From positions 1 to 20,086 of the forward strand of contig URWQ01000004.1 of assembly GCA_900551635.1 (NCBI GenBank): DNA of 20,086 bases, in the 5' to 3' direction. Made by a program: the position numbers and the translations under genes. Below are positions 1 to 6,290 of this stretch, one piece after another. Source of the stretch: an uncultured Collinsella sp. (GTDB taxonomy: Bacteria > Actinomycetota > Coriobacteriia > Coriobacteriales > Coriobacteriaceae). A model generated the notes under the pieces. It saw nothing but the letters and a program-made list of their open reading frames with translations. It was not told the origin of the DNA and did not search any database. The first letter of the stretch is position 1, and every line of letters begins with the position of its first letter.

Positions 1-1
1 T

Positions 2-50
2 CACGACGGAGGCCACATTAAGTGGCCTCCTGTTCGTGCGGAACTCGCGA
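2..50 (+). repeat. Dispersed structured hairpin repeat, copy 1
   Basis: A 9-bp perfect stem (GGAGGCCAC at 8-16, GTGGCCTCC at 22-30) closes an ATTAA loop. It is followed by the conserved tail TCGTGCGGAACTCGCGAT at 34-51. CACGA at 2-6 can also pair with TCGTG at 34-38 to form a basal helix. The same loop and tail recur at 17838-17886 and, inverted, at 20054-20086, but the inner stem bases differ there while pairing is kept. No T-run follows, so it is not a simple terminator. Function is unknown: a structured RNA or a mobile palindrome are both possible. Confidence 0.7.
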
Positions 51-199
51 TAAACCTAAGCCGGTGTCCCCGCTCTCCCGGGGCCTGTGGTTACCTGGTT
101 GTTGCATGCGGCTCGCTTTTCGGAACTGGGCTGATATTTTCTTGATGTTGGGCGCTCTTGGTCCTAATGGGCTTGGGGCGCCTTCGCGTTTCCTCAGCT

Positions 200-236
200 C
201 CGCACCCTTGCGGGTTCGAATCCCTCCGCTTGCCCA
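200..236 (+). pseudogene. tRNA 3'-end-like fragment (T-arm only)
   Basis: GGGTTCGAATCCCTCCG at 212-228 is a canonical tRNA T-arm (TTCGAAT loop) and is followed by CTTGCCCACA, which resembles an acceptor end. No matching 5' acceptor strand, D-arm or anticodon arm is found upstream in the window, so this is not a complete tRNA. The 17 bases are a perfect inverted copy of the T-arm of tRNA-Gln at 293-309. It may be a tRNA remnant or an old attachment site. A degenerate long-variable-arm tRNA missed by eye is the main alternative. Confidence 0.35.
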
Positions 237-242
237 CAAGAA

Positions 243-274
243 AGCGCCCTGGGCCGTTATGGGCTCAGGGCGCT
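243..274 (-). terminator. Terminator of tRNA-Gln, possibly bidirectional
   Basis: AGCGCCCTG (243-251) pairs with CAGGGCGCT (266-274), with inner GGCC/GGGC pairing. On the minus strand the stem is followed by a TTTCTT tract just downstream of tRNA-Gln. On the plus strand it is followed by CAATTTT, so it could also stop transcription coming from the left. Confidence 0.75.
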
Positions 275-283
275 CAATTTTAA

Positions 284-358
284 TGGCTGGGACGGAGGGA
301 TTCGAACCCCCAACAGCCGGCACCAAAAACCGGAGTTCTACCGTTGAACTACGTCCCA
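284..358 (-). tRNA. tRNA-Gln (anticodon TTG)
   Basis: Read on the minus strand, the sequence folds as a full cloverleaf. The acceptor TGGGACG (358-352) pairs with CGTCCCA (294-288). The D-stem is GTTC/GAAC. The anticodon stem CCGGT/GCCGG carries the loop TTTTGGT, giving anticodon TTG at 326-324. The T-arm has the loop TTCGAAT. The discriminator G is at 287 and CCA is encoded at 286-284. It decodes CAA (and CAG by wobble). A terminator follows directly at 243-274. Confidence 0.95.
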
Positions 359-396
359 ATGTGTGGTGTTGCCCAAAAGCAACCCGTTTAGTTTAC

Positions 397-1302
397 CTAA
401 TCTGCGAGGGCATCGCAAACGCCATCGAGCAGGCGTACGGCGAGTGTCTGCGCATCACTTGCGGTGAAGGTTCCGTTGTAGCGCGTCATGCCCGTGAGCT
501 CAATGCGGATGCGCGCGGGCTTTTGCTGCGCGGCGACATTGGCGGTGCGGATGCGCTGTGCAAGGTTGTGACACTCGGCAAGGGCGATCGTGGCGCGCGG
601 CGCAGCATCTGCGGGCAGCTCATCGCTTGCGATCTCGAGCACCAGATCCACGTCGGTCGGAACCTCGGAATCGCAAAGCATCATGCCGCTGCTGTCGGTC
701 GTCGCCGTGGCGATGTTCCACATGCGCGATGCAACGCTGCGTGCGATGGGGTCCTCACCGATGACGGCAATCTGGAAACGCTCGAGCACGTTGGCGGCAC
801 GGGCAAAACCGATGCGCGACTCGGCCTCGGTAACCGAGGGCTTGCCCTCCCACACGTGATGCAGGCGGTTGATATAGGCGTAGGTATCCTGGAACGCCAT
901 GCCATCGGCAAACAGGCCAACATTTTCCTGGAACTGCTGCAGGGCGGCCTCGGTGTGCGGGCCAAAATAGCCGTCGTCCTCACCGCAGGCAAAGCCCAAA
1001 ACGTTGAGCGCGCGCTGCAGGGCCTGAACGTCGGCGCCATGGAAATTGGGCATGCGCAGATAGAGCGTGCGGTCGCCCAGCTTATACGAGGCGTCTACCA
1101 GGGCGCTCCAACAGGGGATATCGACGGCACAGCCAGCGGCAAGGCCGCTATCGAGCCTAAAGGTGCCAACAGCCTGCTCGGTGGTGGTGCCAAAGCGCTT
1201 GTCGGAGACCTCGGCGTCATCGATTGTATAGCCAAGCTGCAGAAGGCGGGACTGGACGTCCTCGACGGCTGCTCCCTGCATGCCCGTTGTAATAGGTTCC
1301 AT
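397..1302 (-). CDS. CwlM-like peptidoglycan-binding protein without amidase catalytic core
   Basis: The protein is 301 residues long. Two PG_binding_1 repeats are visible, at about residues 5-70 and 82-148. The second carries the typical DVQALQRALNVLGF and GYFGPHTEAALQQFQ motifs, and the linker YKLGDRTLYLR is very like the N-terminal half of actinobacterial CwlM. There is no signal peptide or membrane segment, so it is probably cytoplasmic. In the CwlM family an Amidase_3 domain follows. Here the last ~150 residues lack the IDPGHGG strand and the zinc-ligand His/Glu set, though the end (RIRIELTGMTRYNG onward) could be a degenerate remnant. In mycobacteria, CwlM is a cytoplasmic regulator that activates MurA; a similar non-enzymatic role here is inference. 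The RBS GAAAGGGG precedes the ATG. The gene lies 138 bp downstream of the polyprenyl synthase gene on the same strand. Confidence 0.8.
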   Translation of the reverse strand: MEPITTGMQGAAVEDVQSRLLQLGYTIDDAEVSDKRFGTTTEQAVGTFRLDSGLAAGCAVDIPCWSALVDASYKLGDRTLYLRMPNFHGADVQALQRALNVLGFACGEDDGYFGPHTEAALQQFQENVGLFADGMAFQDTYAYINRLHHVWEGKPSVTEAESRIGFARAANVLERFQIAVIGEDPIARSVASRMWNIATATTDSSGMMLCDSEVPTDVDLVLEIASDELPADAAPRATIALAECHNLAQRIRTANVAAQQKPARIRIELTGMTRYNGTFTASDAQTLAVRLLDGVCDALAD

Positions 1303-1440
1303 GAACGAACCCCTTTCGGCGTATCATTCGTACTATTTGAGCGCCTGTCGGATAGACGACGCAAAGAGATGCATAAACATGCACTCAACAGTGTAGCAAG
1401 TTGTACCCAAATACGCTGCTGACAGGTTTTATAACCCCCG

Positions 1441-2466
1441 CTAGTTGAGTCGCTCCACAAAGAAATCTGCCATGGAGAGGAACAACTCGCGTGCGTGCTG
1501 ATCAAGCTCAACGTTCTCGATGGCCGCTTTGGCCTTGGCGGTCAGGTTGAGCGCGTAAGTGTGGGCGTAATCGATGGAGCCGGTCTCCTGGAAGATCTCC
1601 ACGGCACGCGCGAGTTGCGCGGGGTCCTCGGTGCCCGAGGAAAGGATTGCCTCGACCTCGTCGTGGTAGCGTTCATCAGAGAGGGCGTGTACGGCGACAA
1701 GCGTGCGCTTGCCCTCGGTGATGTCGGTGCGGAAGTCCTTGTTGGCGGCCTCTTTGGTGCCGATCAAGTTGAGCAGATCATCTTGGATCTGGAAGGCAAG
1801 GCCCGTGTGCAGGCCAAAGGCGCGCAGCGCCTCAATCTGCTCCTCGCTGCCGCCGCCGATAATGGCTCCGGCGGCAAGTGGCGTGGCTCCGCTGTAGTAC
1901 GCGGTCTTGTGCGTCGCCATGTCCAGATAATCGTCGACCGAGATGTCAAAGCGCCCATCGCGGACCCAGCCCAAGTCGAGTGCCTGGCCCTCAATGGTGC
2001 GGACGATCATCTCGGTGAGCTCGTGGAGCACGCGGAGTTTCACGTCTGCCTCGAGCGTGGGGTCGTCGAGAACCGTCTTGGTGACCATGGTGAGCGCTAA
2101 ATCGCCGCAGTTGATGGCGAGTCCCGTGCCCTCGGTAAGGTGCATGCAGGGCTTGCCGCGGCGCAGTTGGCCGTTGTCGGCGATGTCGTCGTGGATCAGC
2201 GCGCCCGACTGAAAGTGCTCGATGGCTGCCGCGGCGCTGCGGGCGCTCTCAAAGCTACCGCCCACTGCGGTCGCGGCGAGCATACAGATAAGCGGGCGGT
2301 GGCGCTTGCCGGCATTGGCCGTAAATGCCGAGAGCGGGGTATACAGGTAACGCTCGATATCGGCGGAAGTCGCCTGTCCGTCAAAGAACGTGGCCAGATA
2401 GTCGTTAATCTGGTCAAAGTGCTGGGCTAAAAAGCTGGTAAACGGACTGGACACGGGTTCTCGCAT
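1441..2466 (-). CDS. Polyprenyl (geranylgeranyl/heptaprenyl-type) diphosphate synthase
   Basis: This trans-prenyltransferase (341 residues) condenses isopentenyl diphosphate onto allylic diphosphates to make isoprenoid chains for quinones or carotenoid-type lipids. The first aspartate-rich motif is DDIAD at residues 93-97, followed by LRRGKP. The substrate-binding segment GKRHRP is at about 53-58. The second motif reads DDLLN (229-233) instead of the usual DDxxD, followed by KDFRTDITEGKRT, which keeps the conserved GK loop. Length and motif order match the IspA/IspB/GGPPS family; chain length cannot be decided from sequence alone. An AAGAAAG stretch precedes the ATG. It lies 116 bp after the PTS-HAD gene on the same strand, and no clear terminator is seen between them. 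In actinobacteria, a long-chain prenyl product for menaquinone is the likeliest role. Confidence 0.9.
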   Translation of the reverse strand: MREPVSSPFTSFLAQHFDQINDYLATFFDGQATSADIERYLYTPLSAFTANAGKRHRPLICMLAATAVGGSFESARSAAAAIEHFQSGALIHDDIADNGQLRRGKPCMHLTEGTGLAINCGDLALTMVTKTVLDDPTLEADVKLRVLHELTEMIVRTIEGQALDLGWVRDGRFDISVDDYLDMATHKTAYYSGATPLAAGAIIGGGSEEQIEALRAFGLHTGLAFQIQDDLLNLIGTKEAANKDFRTDITEGKRTLVAVHALSDERYHDEVEAILSSGTEDPAQLARAVEIFQETGSIDYAHTYALNLTAKAKAAIENVELDQHARELFLSMADFFVERLN

Positions 2467-2582
2467 TCTTTCTTAGGTTGCACCGTTGCATTATGCAGAC
2501 AACATATTGCCACATTGGGGCGTCGAGCGCGGCGGTTGAAGACGATTGAGTCTTGCGGCCGCAAACGCGGCAAGGGGCTCGG

Positions 2583-4028
2583 CTAGATAAGCCCAAAATG
2601 TTCGAGCGCGGTGACGACGCCGTTGTGGTCGAAGCTGTCGGTTACGTAGTCGGCCTTTTCCTTGAGGAAGTCCGGCGCGTTGCCCATGGCGATGCCAACA
2701 TCGACCGCCTCCATGAGGGCGATGTCGTTGCTCGCGTCGCCAATGCCATATACGGTGCCGTGGTCTGGTCCCAGGGCGTCAAGCACAGCCTTGATTCCGG
2801 CCCGTTTGGTGCACTCGCGCGGCGAGATTTCTGTGACCTCGAGCTCGAGCTCGTTGAGGCAGAGCAGAGGTCCAAGCTCTTCATCTTGGGCGATGCGGTT
2901 GGCAAGTGGTGTGGACATAAGAATTTTATAGGCGTTGTAGTGCTCAAGTTGCGTGACGGCGTCGCCCACGGTGCGTGCGTATCCGTACGTCTCGGGGGCA
3001 TCTGCACTCATGCGCACGACGCGATCGATGCCCTCAAAGCGAATGACCTCGCCCGATTGCTCGAGATAGGGGGCGAGGCGCTGTAACATGCCGGGGCTTA
3101 TGGCAGCGTTTCGCACGACGCGCCCCTCGAGTTCGGCGTAACCGCCCGCGAGGCACACGACGCCTGCCCACGGCAGTTCGAGCAGCTTGGGATGGATGCA
3201 GCTGAGGGTGCGCCCCGTACAGATAAAAGCTTTGTTGCCGTTGGCGACAAACGTGCGAATTGCCTGTGCAACCGTCTCGTTGGGATAGGGGGAAAGATCT
3301 CGCTCGCCCTCGGGGAGCTCTTGGGCAAGTTTGGGATCTTGCCAGGCGAGCGTACCGTCGATGTCGAAGAAGCAGACATTGCCATACTTTTTGGCGCCAT
3401 CGCCGGCATGAAAAGGCGAGGCGGCGAATGCAAAACCCGGTTCGAGTCCCATAATCTGATCAAAGTGTTCTTTGACGCGGGGTACCGAGATGCCGATGAT
3501 TACCTGAGCGGTCTTGCCGGTGACGATGAGGCCTTTGGCACCCGCTGCGACAAAGGTCGCATTGTCCGCGACGATGGAGGGATCCACGACTTCGACGCGC
3601 AGACGCGTGGCGCAGTTGGTTGCGCCCGCAATGTTGGAGACGCCGCCCAGAAGCGTCACAACCTGCTCGGCGAGGAGATGATCTTGTGAGGCTTGGTTGC
3701 CGGAAGCGCCGGTTTTGGATGAGCGCTTTTCGTCAACGTCGTTTCCCGTCAAGCGTGAGAGCGCCGCGTTGCTGGCGATATGGTCCTCGCGTCCCGGGGT
3801 TTTAAGGTCAAAGGTCAGGATAAGACCTCGAAAGCTCAGAAAGAAGATGACGCTAAAGATGAGTCCGATTCCGAGTGCCAAAAGGTAGGAGCCGGCATGC
3901 GCCCGCATGAGCGGGATAAAGTTGAAGGCAGCCATTTCCATAAAGCCGCCCGAGAAGATGCCAACGACGCCAAAGAAGTTCATAGCCATGGCGAGGCAGG
4001 AAGATAGAGCGGCATAGAGCAAAAAGAG
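2583..4028 (-). CDS. C-terminal part of frameshifted PTS fusion: end of EIIC, EIIB, and Cof-type HAD phosphatase
   Basis: This frame resumes exactly where the EIIC frame breaks (LFLLYAALSSCLAMAMNFFG onward). It contains the last EIIC membrane segments, then an EIIB domain with the phospho-cysteine motif NCATRLR (about residue 477 of the 817-residue reconstructed protein), then a full HAD-IIB (Cof) domain from about residue 551. HAD motif I is FFDIDGT, motif II is FICTGRT, and motif IV is GIGDASNDIALME. EIIB passes phosphate to the incoming sugar; Cof-type HADs hydrolyse sugar phosphates. Having both in one chain suggests phosphotransfer followed by dephosphorylation, which is inference. The frame is open upstream to 4235, but that extension overlaps EIIC coding and is not protein-like. 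ATGs at 3989 and 3983 could start a separate product, though no strong RBS was noted. EIIB and HAD motifs look intact, so decay is not advanced. Confidence 0.8.
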   Translation of the reverse strand, partial: LFLLYAALSSCLAMAMNFFGVVGIFSGGFMEMAAFNFIPLMRAHAGSYLLALGIGLIFSVIFFLSFRGLILTFDLKTPGREDHIASNAALSRLTGNDVDEKRSSKTGASGNQASQDHLLAEQVVTLLGGVSNIAGATNCATRLRVEVVDPSIVADNATFVAAGAKGLIVTGKTAQVIIGISVPRVKEHFDQIMGLEPGFAFAASPFHAGDGAKKYGNVCFFDIDGTLAWQDPKLAQELPEGERDLSPYPNETVAQAIRTFVANGNKAFICTGRTLSCIHPKLLELPWAGVVCLAGGYAELEGRVVRNAAISPGMLQRLAPYLEQSGEVIRFEGIDRVVRMSADAPETYGYARTVGDAVTQLEHYNAYKILMSTPLANRIAQDEELGPLLCLNELELEVTEISPRECTKRAGIKAVLDALGPDHGTVYGIGDASNDIALMEAVDVGIAMGNAPDFLKEKADYVTDSFDHNGVVTALEHFGLI

Positions 4029-5037
4029 CCCCGGGATAGGTGAACATAAAGAGAAACTCGAGCGGCTCGGTGACGCCGCAGACCGCCGAAGCGACGATGG
4101 CGGGCAGAAGGATGGCCTTGAGGCCAGCGCGGCGTTCGGGCTTGGCGGTGGTGTAGAACGCAACGGCGATGGCAGGAAGGCCAAAGAGCTTGACCCAGCC
4201 GGTGGCGGTGAAACCAGCCCACGGCGCAAGCTCATTGAGGGGGCGCGTGCTATGGGAGAGAATGGGGAGCAAATTGGTCCACGTGGCGTAGATACCGTCG
4301 TTAATAACTAAATTGTCGTAGTAGATAGGCATGTAGAGCAGGTGGTGCAGCCCCATGGGCTCGAGTGCTCGCTCCAAAAACGCAAAGATACCCACGCCGA
4401 GGGGGCCGACGCCCACAAGTGCGTGGCGCAGCGTTTCGGTCGCTGCGTATACGAAGGGCACGATGGCGGCCGAGATGGCGGCAAGGGCGAACACGGCAAA
4501 AAAGCTGATGAGGTAGACCAGCGAGGAACCCGAGAAGGTGCCGAGCCAATCGGGGACCTTGGCATCGTAGAAGCGGTCATGGATGGCGACGACGGTTGCC
4601 GATACCGCTAGCGGGCCGATAATGCCGGTGTCGAGCGTCTTGATGCCGTCGATGATGGTAATGCCGCTAGCGGGGGTCAAAGACGACGGGTACTTAAGTC
4701 CAAGGTTGTCTCCGCTTAGCTTGATGATCTCGCTCAAAAAGAAGCAATAGGCAAAATAAGCCACGAGCGCCTCGAGGCAACAACGTGCCGGTTGCTTTTG
4801 GGCAAGGCCGATGGGCAGCGCTACGGCAAAAAGGAGCGGAAGTCGCTTAAAGACCGTCCACGAGCCGCGCTGAATGATAGTCCAAAAAACGTACCAAGGG
4901 GTTCCGTATACGGCGAGGTCGCCGACGATATCCGCAGACGTTGCGAGGGCGGAGACGCCGACCATAAGGCCCGATATGGAAAACAACATGGCGGGCGCGA
5001 ACATTGCCCCGCCAAAGCGTTGGATTTTTTGCAGCAT
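3853..5037 (-). CDS. N-terminal part of frameshifted PTS fusion: alpha-glucoside/maltose-type EIIC
   Basis: The start (MLQKIQRFGGAMFAPAMLF) closely matches Bacillus MalP/GlvC, the maltose-specific EIICB. Further family matches are GSWTVFKRLPLLFAVALPIG, CLEAL, GIKTLDT, FLERALEPMGLHH and ACGVTEPLEFLF-like segments. It forms the multi-spanning sugar channel of the PTS. True EIIC coding ends at TYPG near 4033; the remaining residues down to the stop at 3853 are out-of-frame read-through. Removing one base of the CCCC at 4029-4032 joins it to the downstream frame, giving an 817-residue EIIC-EIIB-HAD protein. The gene is divergent from the TreR-like regulator, with GTTTAAAC sites in the shared 227-bp intergenic region. 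Substrate is most likely maltose or another alpha-glucoside. It could be a real pseudogene, a phase-variable run, or a sequence error. Confidence 0.85.
   Translation of the reverse strand: MLQKIQRFGGAMFAPAMLFSISGLMVGVSALATSADIVGDLAVYGTPWYVFWTIIQRGSWTVFKRLPLLFAVALPIGLAQKQPARCCLEALVAYFAYCFFLSEIIKLSGDNLGLKYPSSLTPASGITIIDGIKTLDTGIIGPLAVSATVVAIHDRFYDAKVPDWLGTFSGSSLVYLISFFAVFALAAISAAIVPFVYAATETLRHALVGVGPLGVGIFAFLERALEPMGLHHLLYMPIYYDNLVINDGIYATWTNLLPILSHSTRPLNELAPWAGFTATGWVKLFGLPAIAVAFYTTAKPERRAGLKAILLPAIVASAVCGVTEPLEFLFMFTYPGALFALCRSIFLPRHGYELLWRRWHLLGRLYGNGCLQLYPAHAGACRLLPFGTRNRTHL
4029..4032 (-). other. Frameshift point in the PTS EIIC-EIIB-HAD gene
   Basis: On the minus strand the sequence is TAT CCC GGG GCT CTT, where the family frame requires TAT CCC GGG CTC TTT. 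There is one extra G in a CCCGGGG run. The upstream frame reads FTYPG and the downstream frame reads GLFLLYAALSS, so the junction can be placed to within one codon. Confidence 0.8.
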
Positions 5038-5080
5038 GTTCTGCCTCCCGTATATCGAGGCGCGTTACGCGTGGTGAAAC

Positions 5081-5090
5081 GTTTAAACAA
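5081..5090. promoter_or_regulatory. Putative TreR-like operator, PTS side
   Basis: GTTTAAACAA contains the palindrome GTTTAAAC. It lies about 45 bp upstream of the PTS start codon (5037, minus strand) and matches four other sites in the window (consensus TTGTTTAAACAA). The position suits repression of the PTS promoter. Confidence 0.5.
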
Positions 5091-5202
5091 TGGATTCATT
5101 GTAGAGGACCAGACGATTGTCGTACCGGCAGTTTTGAGCGAAACCGGTTTGGGCGCGACAGAAACCGTCAACGGTTAAATCCTGTCGCTTTGCCGATAAT
5201 CG

Positions 5203-5212
5203 GTTTAAACAA
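5203..5212. promoter_or_regulatory. Putative TreR-like operator, regulator side
   Basis: This is a second GTTTAAACAA in the same divergent intergenic region, about 53 bp upstream of the regulator ATG at 5265. It suggests autoregulation. A possible -10 (TATGCT, about 5225-5230) lies just downstream, without a convincing -35. Confidence 0.5.
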
Positions 5213-5264
5213 CTTTAAGAAATGCTATGCTGCCTAGCCATACATATTCATTAGAGGTGAAGTC

Positions 5265-5984
5265 ATGCCAAAAGCGATATACGAAGGAATCTACCGAGAA
5301 ATACGCTCGCGCATCATTAACGGGACCTATGCGTTTCAGGAGATGCTGCCAACCGAAGCCGAGCTGACCGCGGAGTTCGGATGCACTCGCAATACCGTCC
5401 GTCGCGCCTTGGGTATGCTGGCCGACGGGATGTTTGTGCAGCCCATACACGGCAAGGGCGTGCGCGTTATTTGGCTTAAGGGCGAAACCGACATGTTGGG
5501 CGCACTCGAAGAGGTTGAGTCGTTTGGCGAGTTTGCAAAGCGCAACAATGCCGTTGCATCTACGGACGTTAAGTCTTTCGAACATCTGGTTTGCACCGAG
5601 CAACTCTCTCGTCACCTGGGCTTTAAGGTGGGCGAGGAGTTGATTCGCGTAGTGCGTGTCCGAAGCCTCAACGGCAACGCGCGCCAAGTGGACCATGGCT
5701 ATTTTTTGGCGTCGATCGCCAAGGGCCTGACTCCCGAGATCGCGGCAGATTCTATTTACGGCTATCTGGAGCACAAGCGCGGTGTCAAAGTGATGGCGAG
5801 CCGTCGTACGGTGAGTGTCGAGCTCGCCAACGATGAGGACTGCAGCTATCTTGACCTCGGCAAATACAACTGCGTTGCCGTCATGGAGAGTCAGTCGTAC
5901 ACCTCGGACGGCATCTTGTTTGAGGTGACGCACACTCGCACACACCCCGAGATCTTCCATTACCGTGTCAATTCCAAGCGATAG
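5265..5984 (+). CDS. GntR-family (HutC/TreR subfamily) sugar-responsive regulator
   Basis: The protein is 239 residues long. The N-terminal winged helix (about residues 5-70) has the GntR signature LPTEAELTAEFGCTRNTVRRAL followed by the wing residues IHGKGVRV. Residues ~90-235 form a UTRA effector domain, with segments (SIYGYLE, VSVELANDEDCSYLDL) that align well with the trehalose repressor TreR. UTRA domains of this type bind sugar phosphates. The gene is divergent from the PTS-HAD gene and precedes the ABC operon, so it is the natural local regulator of both. It probably recognises the TTGTTTAAACAA-like sites listed separately, since TreR of Bacillus binds TTGTATATACAA. The RBS GAGGTG precedes the ATG by 6 bases. 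The effector may be a maltose- or trehalose-type phosphate ester, which is inference. A strong hairpin terminator follows at 6023. Confidence 0.88.
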   Translation: MPKAIYEGIYREIRSRIINGTYAFQEMLPTEAELTAEFGCTRNTVRRALGMLADGMFVQPIHGKGVRVIWLKGETDMLGALEEVESFGEFAKRNNAVASTDVKSFEHLVCTEQLSRHLGFKVGEELIRVVRVRSLNGNARQVDHGYFLASIAKGLTPEIAADSIYGYLEHKRGVKVMASRRTVSVELANDEDCSYLDLGKYNCVAVMESQSYTSDGILFEVTHTRTHPEIFHYRVNSKR

Positions 5985-6022
5985 CCGGCTAGCTCGCAGC
6001 CTGACGAGACTCATGGCCTCAA

Positions 6023-6077
6023 AGAGAAAACGCCCGGTCAAACCGACGGTACATCGGCTTGACCGGGCGTTTTCTCT
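6023..6077. terminator. Long symmetrical terminator after the GntR regulator
   Basis: AGAGAAAACGCCCGGTCAA (6023-6041) pairs perfectly with TTGACCGGGCGTTTTCTCT (6059-6077). An inner CCGA/TCGG helix extends the stem. The stem itself carries GCGTTTTCTCT on both strands, so it can terminate in either direction. It isolates the regulator from the ABC operon. Confidence 0.85.
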
Positions 6078-6095
6078 GCATTCGATAACAAATAA

Positions 6096-6107
6096 TTGTT
6101 TATACAA
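6096..6107. promoter_or_regulatory. Putative operator 1 of the ABC operon
   Basis: TTGTTTATACAA is a perfect-arm near-palindrome that differs by one base from the Bacillus TreR operator TTGTATATACAA. It lies 184 bp upstream of the binding-protein ATG. Confidence 0.55.
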
Positions 6108-6164
6108 AACTTGTCAAGTATCAAGTTGAAATTACCGTTCACCGAAGTTTTTCTACCGCTCTAG

Positions 6165-6182
6165 TAATACTTGTTCAAACAA
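6165..6182 (+). promoter_or_regulatory. Putative -10 and operator 2 of the ABC operon
   Basis: TAATAC at 6165-6170 is a fair -10 box and is followed immediately by TTGTTCAAACAA at 6171-6182, a further copy of the shared operator. An operator just downstream of -10 would block transcription when bound. No strong -35 was found at the proper spacing, so the promoter call is tentative. Between the terminator at 6023-6077 and the gene start at 6291, nothing else was identified. Confidence 0.5.
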
Positions 6183-6290
6183 CTAGCCAAATAGCGTATC
6201 GTACAAATCAGCAAAAGGGGCAAAGTCCCCGAGCCAATCTCCGAAGGCGGCGGCAAAGGGTGCCGCCACGGTGTGAAAGGGTGGATTGTA

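Noticed and set aside
8..30. Ordinary intrinsic terminator
   Set aside because: The stem is strong, but the conserved tail that follows is GC-rich with no T-run, and the same tail is kept in all three copies.
126..236. tmRNA or tRNA-Sec suggested by GGGCTGATATT followed later by a T-arm
   Set aside because: The distance is far too short for tmRNA, no 5'/3' acceptor pairing was found, and no tag-reading frame or Sec anticodon arm is visible.
22..1422. A 466-codon plus-strand open frame across tRNA-Gln and the CwlM-like gene
   Set aside because: It runs through a tRNA and a hairpin repeat and reads antisense to a gene with clear peptidoglycan-binding repeats.
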